Under the pieces are notes generated by a model. The model saw only the letters and a list, made by a program, of their open reading frames with translations. It had not been told where the DNA came from and ran no database searches. From NCBI GenBank assembly GCA_020847555.1, contig JADLBT010000012.1, forward strand, positions 1 to 55,754: a stretch of 55,754 nucleotides of DNA, given 5' to 3'. How positions within the stretch are numbered: position 1 is the stretch's first letter; each line of letters starts with the position of its first letter. The DNA is from Gemmataceae bacterium (lineage in GTDB: Bacteria > Planctomycetota > Planctomycetia > Gemmatales > Gemmataceae). The translations under genes were made by a program, and so were the position numbers. Positions 49,808 through 55,754 of the stretch are shown in pieces.

Positions 49808-49850
49808 GGTCCCGCCATCATACAGCACCGGACGAGCGGCGCGGCGGGAA

Positions 49851-49897
49851 CCTCTCCCCCCGGCCCCCTCCCCTGCCAGGGGGGCCGGGGGGAGAGG
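49851..49897. repeat. R4 palindrome with 17-bp perfect arms
   Basis: CCTCTCCCCCCGGCCCC (49851-49867) and GGGGCCGGGGGGAGAGG (49881-49897) pair perfectly. It lies between deoC and the sulfatase-like gene and may end the deoC transcript. Confidence 0.8.
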
Positions 49898-49913
49898 TTC
49901 AATCTGCGCGGGG

Positions 49914-50600
49914 TCACCCGCCCAGCCGGACCCTGCACTCGTCGAGAATCGGCTTGCTCGCCGTGGCACCGACGCGCGTCACCCCCAGGGCCCGCACCGC
50001 CAGCAGCCGGTCGTAGGTCCGCACCCCGCCCGCCGCCTTCACCTGGACGTGGGCGGGAGAACAGCGGCGCATCAGTTTCAGGTCGTTGTCGGTCGCCCCG
50101 GCGTCGCCGTACCCGGTCGAGGTCTTGACGAAATCCGCCCGCACCTCGCCGCAGATGCGGCACAATTCCTGCTTGTGCTCGTCCTTCAGGAAGCAGTTCT
50201 CGAAGATCACCTTCACCAGCGCCCCGCGCCGGTGGGCCGCCTCGACCACCGCCTGCACGTCCGCCGCGACGTACCGCCAGTCCTTGCCGAGCACCTTGCC
50301 GATGTTTACCACCATGTCCAGCTCGCGCGCCCCATCGGCCATCGCCTGCTCGGCCTCGGCGACCTTGACGGCGGTGACGTGTCCGCCGTGCGGGAAGCCG
50401 ACCGTCGTCCCGACCGCCACTGTCGAGCCAGCGAGGATCTCCGCTGCCCGCCACAGGGCATACGGCTTGATGCACACCGAGGCGACGTCGTAGGTGCGGG
50501 CGAGCTGGCAGCCCTGCTCCAGATCAGCGTCGGTCAGAGTCGGCTGGAGCAGCGAGTGGTCGATCATCTTGGCGATGTCGGTGTAGGTGAAGTCGGCCAT
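49914..50600 (-). CDS. deoC: Deoxyribose-phosphate aldolase
   Basis: The 228-aa class I aldolase splits 2-deoxyribose 5-phosphate into glyceraldehyde 3-phosphate and acetaldehyde. The Schiff-base lysine is in FVKTSTGYG, the second lysine in VKAAGGVRTYD, and AVGTTVGFPHGG and DMVVNIGKVLGKDW are typical. GGAGG-like bases precede the ATG. It precedes the sulfatase-like gene on the same strand, but a large R4 hairpin lies between them. Confidence 0.95.
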   Translation of the reverse strand: MADFTYTDIAKMIDHSLLQPTLTDADLEQGCQLARTYDVASVCIKPYALWRAAEILAGSTVAVGTTVGFPHGGHVTAVKVAEAEQAMADGARELDMVVNIGKVLGKDWRYVAADVQAVVEAAHRRGALVKVIFENCFLKDEHKQELCRICGEVRADFVKTSTGYGDAGATDNDLKLMRRCSPAHVQVKAAGGVRTYDRLLAVRALGVTRVGATASKPILDECRVRLGG

Positions 50601-50736
50601 GCGGCCCTCCGTTTGTCGGTTGCCTCGCGGAACACGGACACCCTATGACGTCCTCCCCCGCAGGGCCAGCGCCGGCCGCCGGGGCCGCGCGGGCCGCCCG
50701 CCCCGCCGGGCTTGCCCCGATGTCCGCGCACTCGGC

Positions 50737-50765
50737 TTGCCCTTCCGGACGGCGGGCGTTATAAG
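50737..50765 (+). promoter_or_regulatory. Sigma-70-like promoter of the SH3-domain gene
   Basis: TTGCCC (50737-50742) and TATAAG (50760-50765) are separated by 17 nt. The leader would be about 140 nt. Apart from this site the 50601-50911 spacer is GC-rich and shows no gene. Confidence 0.5.
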
Positions 50766-50911
50766 CCGCCCCGCCGAAAAATCCTGGCGCGACAACCGCC
50801 CAGGACGGGTCGGCGAACGGAGGGCGCTCACGCGATGAGTACCCGGCGGCCGACCTGACAGCTGGAGCAGCGCGCCCCGCGCGGCGCGACCCGTCAGACA
50901 GGAGGACAGCC

Positions 50912-52051
50912 ATGAAGCCCGCGCTGATCCTGGGAGGTGTGAGCGGTATGCTGGCGGCGGCCCTGGTCGCCTGGGGCCAGGCGCCGGCCCCGCCCGCGCC
51001 GCCCACCTCGCCCACGCCCGGAGCGCCCGCAGCCAGGGAGCCGGCGCCCACCGAGATGACCATCATCGTGCCCGAGGTGGAGGTGCGCAGCGGGCCGAGC
51101 GAGAAGTTTTACCCGACCGGCAAGATGTACCGGGGCCAGCGCGTCACCGTGCTCCGCGAGAACCCCCGGGCGCCCGGGTGGTATGAGATCAAGCCCCCGC
51201 CCGGATCGTTCAGCTGGATCAACGCCGTCTTCGTCGAGAAGCAGAAGTCGCCCTACGGCGTGGTCCGCGCCGACCCGAACACGCCGGTCCCGGTCATGGC
51301 CGGGAGCCTGTCGCACCAGGGCGAGCCGAACGTGGAGACGGACAAGGTGAAGCGCGGCACGCAGGTCACCATCCTCGACCCGACGTCGAAGGTTTCCCGG
51401 AGCGGCAGCGGTTCCTGGCTGACCATTGAGCCGACCGCTGGCGAGGTGCGCTACGTCCCGGCCCAGGCGCTGCAGGGCGGGTCGGGCGTGCAGGTCGCTG
51501 CGGCGCGGGCTCCGGCCGGCCCGGTCGGAACCGCCGTCACCACCGTCCAGTCGCGGACCGGGGAGGACGACCTCATGCAGCGCGTCATGCGGCTCGACCC
51601 GGCACAGAAGCGGCAACTGCTGGAGCTGCTCGGCGGCCAGGCCGCCGCCCCCCCGCAGCCGGGCCACCCGGGAAACTCGTCGGCCGTGGCCGGTTACGCG
51701 CCGGGGCAGGCCGCCTCCATGACGAACCGCCAGCCCGCGGCGCCGAAGGCGCCGCTGACCGGGAGCAACCCGCCCGCCCCGACCGCAGCGGCCAGCTCGC
51801 GGCCGGGACAGGCACAGTGGAGTTCGTGGGGGGTGCTGCGCAAGACGGCGCTGACGCGGGATGGGCAGCTGTATGTCTTGCAGGACGAGCGCGGAGTGCC
51901 GCTGCTGTACGCGATGCCGCAGGCGGGCCAGACGCTTGAGCCTTACGTCGGCCGCACGATCGCGATGTACGGCCCGGTCACCTACCGCAGCGACGACCTG
52001 GTGCGGGCCTACTACATGACGCCCCTCTACGTGGCGCCGCCGCAGCAGTAA
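50912..52051 (+). CDS. Exported bacterial SH3-domain protein, Pro/Ala-rich
   Basis: The 379-aa protein has a signal peptide (LGGVSGMLAAALVAWGQA) and a Pro/Ala-rich linker. Two SH3b-like units follow (about 45-110: VEVRSGPSEKFYPTGKMYRGQRVTVL; about 112-190: GVVRADPNTPVPV, KRGTQVTILDP). A second Pro-rich linker leads to a C-terminal beta domain (about 305-375, LYVLQDERGVPLLYAMPQ, LEPYVGRTIAMYGPVTYR). SH3b units commonly bind cell-wall peptides or glycans; here the target is unknown. AGGAGG precedes the start. Confidence 0.8.
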   Translation: MKPALILGGVSGMLAAALVAWGQAPAPPAPPTSPTPGAPAAREPAPTEMTIIVPEVEVRSGPSEKFYPTGKMYRGQRVTVLRENPRAPGWYEIKPPPGSFSWINAVFVEKQKSPYGVVRADPNTPVPVMAGSLSHQGEPNVETDKVKRGTQVTILDPTSKVSRSGSGSWLTIEPTAGEVRYVPAQALQGGSGVQVAAARAPAGPVGTAVTTVQSRTGEDDLMQRVMRLDPAQKRQLLELLGGQAAAPPQPGHPGNSSAVAGYAPGQAASMTNRQPAAPKAPLTGSNPPAPTAAASSRPGQAQWSSWGVLRKTALTRDGQLYVLQDERGVPLLYAMPQAGQTLEPYVGRTIAMYGPVTYRSDDLVRAYYMTPLYVAPPQQ

Positions 52052-52068
52052 GGGCGGAGTTGGAACCT

Positions 52069-52110
52069 GCTGTTAAAGCCCACGGGTCGCGACCCGTGGG
52101 CTTTAACAGC
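52069..52110. terminator. 42-bp perfect palindrome with R1 core between convergent genes
   Basis: The sequence GCTGTTAAAGCCCACGGG, centre TCGCGA, and CCCGTGGGCTTTAACAGC reads the same on both strands over all 42 bp. It lies 17 nt after the SH3-protein stop and 5 nt after the end of the minus-strand DUF1549 gene. It can act as a bidirectional terminator. Confidence 0.85.
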
Positions 52111-52115
52111 GGGGG

Positions 52116-53876
52116 TTAGTGGTTGAGGATGAACTCGTTGCTGTTCAGCAGCGCCCAGAACAGATCCTGGTAGAACGCGTGGTAGAAGGCGGCGTCGCGC
52201 GGCCGGCGGAGACGCGGCAGGTCCATGACGCGCGGGCTGAGGATGCGGACGTACTCCGCGTCGCTCGGCGGCCGGTTCAGGGCGGCCAGGTACAGATCGT
52301 GCATCGCCGACCGGGCCGTTACCCCGCGCTTCTTCAGGATGGCCGCGACCGTCCCGTTCTGCCGGTCCGCGATGGCGTCGTTGATCTCCTTGCCGTTCAT
52401 CATCAGCAGCGCCTGCACAACCGTCCCGGAGAACGTGCCCTCGTTCCCCTCGTCGTCTCCGAAGGTCACGATCAGCCGGTTCAGCCACCGCTCGCGCGCT
52501 TGCAGGCGCGCGTCCTTCGTTTGCCCCTCCTTCGCCTCCGTCGCCACCATCAGCGACTCGAACAGCTGCTCCGGCGTCAGCGCCTTGAGCAGGACGCGGC
52601 TGAAGAACGGCTCGGCGTCGCTCTTGTCGTTGGTCCGGTTGGCGACGCTGCTCAGGCCGTATGCCCTGCTGTTGCAGATCCACCGGACCAGGGCGCGCGG
52701 GTCGTGGTTGTACTTCTCCGCCCACGTCTTCGCGAGGGTGTCGAGCAGCTCCGGGTGAGAGACTGGACTGTGGTCGCCGAAGTCGTCCGCATCCTTGGTG
52801 AAGCTGCGGCCGAAGAAGTGGCCCCACACGCGATTGACGAACGCCCTGGCAAAGTACGGGCTGGTCGTGACGAGGCGGGCCAACTCCTCCCGCCGCGGAG
52901 CCTTCGGGTTCGGCTTGCGGCCGTCGAGGAAGACCGCCTTGCTGTACTGGATCAGGCCGTTGCGGCGCTCGTAGGGGACGAGTCCCTCGTTGTTGAACTC
53001 CGGGTTATCGACCAGTTCCAGCTGGCCGACCGCCATCATCTTCCGGTTCTGGACCAGAGCCGGGGTGCCCTTCGGCGCGTCGGCCTGGCGGAAGAACGCA
53101 TTGACGCCCCAGAAGTGGGACTGACGCCACTCGTCGCTGAACGGGTGGTCGTGGCACTGGGTACACTGGGTGCGCACGCCCATGAACAGGCGGGTGGTGC
53201 GCGACGTCACCGGCACCATCTCGTACCTGCCGTTCTCCTTGGCGTTCCCCGGGATCGCCTCGCCCATGTGGGCCAGGATGAAGTTGACGGCCGGGTTGTC
53301 GTTCGTCTTGCCCTGAGCGGTGAGGAGGGCGGTGACCGTGGCCTTCCACGAGGCGTCCTTCCTGTCGAACTGGTCGAACAGCCACAGGTGCATCTGCTCG
53401 TGGTACTTCTTCGCCCCGCCGCGGGTGAGGAGGAGGTTCGTCCAGAGGTTGGCGAAGTGATTGGCGTACTCCTCGCTGGCGAGCAGGCGCTCGATGAGGC
53501 GACTGCGCCGCTCCTGCGGCGGGTCGGTCATGAACTGCTGGATCTCGCTGACCCTGGCGACGCGGCCGATGATGTCGAGGGACGCCCGGCGAATGAACTC
53601 GTAGTCGGTGCAGCGCTCGGACGGGTCGAGCTTGTTCGCCGCCCACCCCTTCGCGATCTGCTCGTTGAGGAACGCGACGACGTCGGCCCCGCCGCCGGGG
53701 CTGACCATGATGTCGTTGAAGACCTTGGGGTCGGACCCCGGGTCGGCCTTCTGGCGCCCCTTCTGCCCGAACGCCGGGGTCATCGGGCCGCCGACCAGCA
53801 GGCTCAGGCCCAGCAGTGCGGCCCCGAGGATCCCGGTGCGGCGCAGGCGCGCACCATGCGGCAATGCGTTGGCCAT
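52116..53876 (-). CDS. DUF1549/DUF1553 (PSCyt2/PSD1-type) planctomycete secreted protein
   Basis: The 586-aa protein has a signal peptide (RRTGILGAALLGLSLLVGG). DUF1549 covers about 60-245 (KLDPSERCTDYEFIRRASLD, LPSEEY-like LLASEEYANHFANLW) with a single haem-like CTQCHDHPF. DUF1553 follows at about 310-570 (RREELARLVTTSPYFARAFVNRVWGHFFGR, LALNRPPSDAEY-like ending). The family is a planctomycete hallmark, usually next to a DUF1501 protein; none is seen here. Its function is unknown, perhaps redox or glycan-linked. Confidence 0.9.
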   Translation of the reverse strand: MANALPHGARLRRTGILGAALLGLSLLVGGPMTPAFGQKGRQKADPGSDPKVFNDIMVSPGGGADVVAFLNEQIAKGWAANKLDPSERCTDYEFIRRASLDIIGRVARVSEIQQFMTDPPQERRSRLIERLLASEEYANHFANLWTNLLLTRGGAKKYHEQMHLWLFDQFDRKDASWKATVTALLTAQGKTNDNPAVNFILAHMGEAIPGNAKENGRYEMVPVTSRTTRLFMGVRTQCTQCHDHPFSDEWRQSHFWGVNAFFRQADAPKGTPALVQNRKMMAVGQLELVDNPEFNNEGLVPYERRNGLIQYSKAVFLDGRKPNPKAPRREELARLVTTSPYFARAFVNRVWGHFFGRSFTKDADDFGDHSPVSHPELLDTLAKTWAEKYNHDPRALVRWICNSRAYGLSSVANRTNDKSDAEPFFSRVLLKALTPEQLFESLMVATEAKEGQTKDARLQARERWLNRLIVTFGDDEGNEGTFSGTVVQALLMMNGKEINDAIADRQNGTVAAILKKRGVTARSAMHDLYLAALNRPPSDAEYVRILSPRVMDLPRLRRPRDAAFYHAFYQDLFWALLNSNEFILNH

Positions 53877-53969
53877 CGACTGTTCTCCTTGCGACGGTCG
53901 TCTCTCGCAGGTGATGATTGCGGTGAAGTTGTTGTTTCGGCAGCAGGTGCAGGAGATCGCAACAGGTCT

Positions 53970-53999
53970 ATCTTAGGGCGTCTTTTCCGGACGTGTCAA
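53970..53999 (-). promoter_or_regulatory. Sigma-70-like promoter of the DUF1549/DUF1553 gene
   Basis: On the minus strand TTGACA (53994-53999) and TAAGAT (53970-53975) are 18 nt apart. The -35 is a perfect consensus. The leader of about 87 nt ends in AAGGAG before the ATG at 53876. Confidence 0.6.
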
Positions 54000-54073
54000 A
54001 CCTTTTCGACGCCCCGCGTGGCTGGCGCTGTCCGACCAACCGCCGAGCGCACCTACCCCCCCTTATCCTTTCA

Positions 54074-54119
54074 GACGCAGCTGGGCCGGCGCTGGTTCCC
54101 AAACCGGCGCCGCTGCGTC
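54074..54119. repeat. Hairpin upstream of the 111-aa gene
   Basis: GACGCAGC (54074-54081) pairs with GCTGCGTC (54112-54119), with a further GC-rich inner pairing. It lies between the divergent DUF1549 gene and the 111-aa gene. Its family is unclear. Confidence 0.55.
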
Positions 54120-54158
54120 ACAATGACAGAGGGCATCGAGCACAGGCAGGAGGGGACC

Positions 54159-54494
54159 ATGTTCCGGTTCGACGCGACGAAGGTGCAGGAAAATGCCAGA
54201 AAGGCGACGACGGAGGATTTACTCGATCGGGTGACGGCGCAGCGCGACGGGCTGGAGCCGGAAGCAGTCGAGATCATCGAGCGGGAGCTGCGCGCCCGCG
54301 GAGTCCGGGCGGAGCAGATCGCCGACCACGCCGAGCGGTATCGGGAGGTGGTGCGGGCGGCTGACGGCCTGACGGCGAGGTGCTGTTTCTGCCACCGCCC
54401 AGCCGTGGCTCGCAGGTGGCGGCTCCACAGGCTGTGGGGCGTGCTGCCGGTCTTTCCCAGGCCGTTCTACTACTGCGCGGAGCACCGGCGTTGA
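54159..54494 (+). CDS. Small zinc-binding-like protein (111 aa), planctomycete type
   Basis: The protein has an N-terminal helical part (TEDLLDRVTAQRDGLEPEAVEIIERELRARGV, given here in summary form as a DUF-like region about 18-50) and a C-terminal CCFCHRPAVARRWRLHRLWG...YYCAEH segment with a Cys-x2-Cys and a Cys-x2-His pair, suggesting a zinc knuckle. The start has AGGAGGGGACC upstream. I recognise the general form from planctomycetes but know no function. It is followed by another small gene. Confidence 0.75.
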   Translation: MFRFDATKVQENARKATTEDLLDRVTAQRDGLEPEAVEIIERELRARGVRAEQIADHAERYREVVRAADGLTARCCFCHRPAVARRWRLHRLWGVLPVFPRPFYYCAEHRR

Positions 54495-54614
54495 GGAGAA
54501 GCCGGGCGCTACCGGAGAAGGCTCCGAGCGGGCACTCCGGCGGTGGGCGAGCAGTTCACCTTCCCCGACGAGGTGTATCACGGTAGGATTATTACTCCCC
54601 CCCAAGGAGCGAGC

Positions 54615-54938
54615 ATGAATCCGAATTCGCTGACGGAATTGACGACGATCGAGAGCCTGCTGGCGGCGGCCGACGTCCCCGAGGACCATCGGCAATCGGC
54701 CCTCTGGTGCCTCCGCCAGCTTCCCCCCCTTTTTCATGAGTTCCTGCGCACCTACGACAGTCGGCAGAGCGATGAGATCCTGCGCCTCGCGCGTGCCCTG
54801 CTGCTGAAGCTGAACGGCGCCGCGGCGGGCGCCGTCCGGGAGCAGCTGGTGGGGCTCTACGAGCGCCTCGGCCTGGGTGAGTTCCCGGTCAAGGCCGCGC
54901 CGCCGGCCCCGGCGCGCCGCACCCGCAAGGCGTGCTGA
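54615..54938 (+). CDS. Small helical protein (107 aa), unknown
   Basis: The product is mainly alpha-helical ([58 protein letters not shown]) and ends in a basic Pro/Ala tail ([14 protein letters not shown]). AAGGAG precedes the ATG. No domain is recognised. It lies 120 nt downstream of the zinc-like gene in the same direction and may be cotranscribed. Confidence 0.65.
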   Translation: MNPNSLTELTTIESLLAAADVPEDHRQSALWCLRQLPPLFHEFLRTYDSRQSDEILRLARALLLKLNGAAAGAVREQLVGLYERLGLGEFPVKAAPPAPARRTRKAC

Positions 54939-54984
54939 CCGGCGTCCGTCCGGTCACGGCCCGCCGCCCCAACGGCGTCCTCGC

Positions 54985-55383
54985 GGGCGCCGAGTACGTC
55001 CTCTCGGACGTCGAGTTGATCAGCCGGGCCGACCCGAACCCGGGGGTGTCCAGGCCGACCCCGGGCAGATCGCCCAGGTGCTGCTGATCTTCACGACCAA
55101 GGAGGCGGGGAGGGGGCTGGGGCTGCCGACCGTTTACGGCATCGTCCGGCAGGCGTGCATGTACACGGTGCTGGAGGTGCCCAACGGGGCGGAAGCAGTG
55201 CGAATCGCCTCCGCGCACGGCGAGCGCATCGACCTGCTGTTGACCGACGTCGTGATGCCAGGGATGGGTGGTCGGGAGGGGGCCGAGCGAGGAGCGATGG
55301 CAACGGGACGAGGTGGCTGTGGGCACATCTTTTCGTCGGTGACGCTTTCGGATACCCTTGGCGCTGCCAGGCTGGCGCTCTAA
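54985..55383 (+). pseudogene. Decayed hybrid histidine kinase fragment
   Basis: One frame reads [11 protein letters not shown] (kinase N box), then directly [22 protein letters not shown] (G2 box and following helix), then [20 protein letters not shown] and [17 protein letters not shown] (receiver domain, with the phospho-acceptor Asp in LLTDVVMP). The sequence between these motifs in intact kinases is missing, so at least two internal deletions occurred. No start codon with a site, no histidine box and no C-terminal end of the receiver are found. The frame closes at 55383. Confidence 0.7.
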
Positions 55384-55497
55384 AACAACTCACAGCAATG
55401 GCGAAAAGGTTGAGGCTATGAGTGTGAGGACGAGTTTGTCCAGGAAAACTCTGGAAACGAGCTATCGACTTCGTACAATAACGATGGAGAGAAGCGA

Positions 55498-55518
55498 GTT
55501 GTGGCTGCGAGCCACAAC
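55498..55518. repeat. Tight hairpin upstream of tRNA-Asp
   Basis: GTTGTGGCT (55498-55506) and AGCCACAAC (55510-55518) form a perfect 9-bp stem with loop GCG. A weak -10-like TACAAT lies at 55474-55479. It may terminate read-through or be part of tRNA processing. The stretch 55384-55497 holds nothing else recognisable. Confidence 0.5.
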
Positions 55519-55538
55519 TGATTGAGGTAAGAGCATTT

Positions 55539-55612
<74 letters not shown>

Positions 55613-55652
55613 CTGATGAACAGGACTGACAGGCACTGCCTGACGATGACCA

Positions 55653-55674
55653 AACCCCTGGGAAACCGGGGGTT
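55653..55674 (+). terminator. Hairpin with GAAA loop after tRNA-Asp
   Basis: AACCCCTGG, loop GAAA and CCGGGGGTT give a 9-bp stem (one G:T pair). It lies 40 nt after the tRNA with TTTCT downstream, so it probably terminates the tRNA transcript. The rest to 55754 shows no feature. Confidence 0.6.
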
Positions 55675-55754
55675 GCGTCGTTTCTAGAGCGACTCGCTCA
55701 CCACCCCGTTCGCTGACGTGAAGTGACGGTTGCTGACCTGAAAAGTCAGGTGTC

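Noticed and set aside
52119..54494. A 791-codon plus-strand frame
   Set aside because: Most of it is antisense to the DUF1549/DUF1553 gene; only its last part, from 54159, is a real small gene.
54985..55090. [11 protein letters not shown] reading just before the decayed kinase, similar to a kinase GEYVL motif
   Set aside because: It is in another frame and before the N box instead of after it, so it may be chance; not used as evidence.

Overview
This is a GC-rich, gene-dense window from a planctomycete, most likely a Gemmataceae-type (Gemmatales) bacterium. That assignment is inferred from gene content: DUF1080 and DUF1549/DUF1553 proteins, PQQ-like propellers, two surface proteins with an N-terminal LExR-xLL-type sorting motif, a DUF4214 protein, an inactive-looking sulfatase homologue, the operon of an ECF sigma factor and its zinc-finger anti-sigma factor, and a bc-type respiratory cluster with giant multiheme cytochromes. 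No species can be named from the sequence alone.

Layout. 1-4.3 kb: the start of a 2-hydroxyacid dehydrogenase-like gene cut by the window edge, a secreted HEAT-like/carbohydrate-binding-like protein coupled to a PQQ-like propeller, and a PPi-type phosphofructokinase. 4.6-9.0 kb (minus): an ECF sigma factor, a membrane ZAS anti-sigma factor, a secreted helical protein, a very Gly/basic-rich secreted protein and a membrane protein. 9.1-16.2 kb: a Tat-exported hydrolase, a DUF1080 protein, a vanadium-haloperoxidase-like protein with four DUF4214 repeats, and a DUF4114/cyclophilin surface protein. 16.2-22.1 kb: a B12-binding radical SAM enzyme coupled to a small membrane protein, a 68-aa membrane protein, a transposase remnant, and a SulP transporter with a beta-carbonic anhydrase. 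22.4-26.3 kb: a YVTN propeller/dihaem cytochrome, a HisN-like phosphatase and mtnA.

26.5-36.3 kb is the most striking block: Rieske protein, b6-type cytochrome b, a subunit-IV-like protein with an extra membrane domain, a 1586-aa octahaem cytochrome c, and two paralogous cupredoxins (one a lipoprotein). Together they look like a quinol:acceptor oxidoreductase in which the usual cytochrome c1 is replaced by the octahaem protein and copper proteins may be the electron acceptors. 36.4-47.2 kb is mostly housekeeping: an rfbD-like gene, then rplY-pth-rpsF-ssb-rplI-dnaB-ispF-cysS-ruvC-ruvA-ruvB. 47.2-55.8 kb holds an M28 peptidase, the inactive sulfatase homologue, deoC, an SH3-domain protein, a DUF1549/DUF1553 protein, two small conserved-looking proteins, a decayed hybrid histidine kinase and tRNA-Asp.

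Non-coding signal. The spacers are full of short palindromes in at least five sequence families. The commonest, with a CCCACGGG/CCCGTGGG core, occurs about 12 times. All five clear convergent gene junctions contain a large hairpin. Two genes, ispF and perhaps ruvC, appear to end inside such repeats. No CRISPR array, rRNA, complete insertion sequence or prophage was seen.
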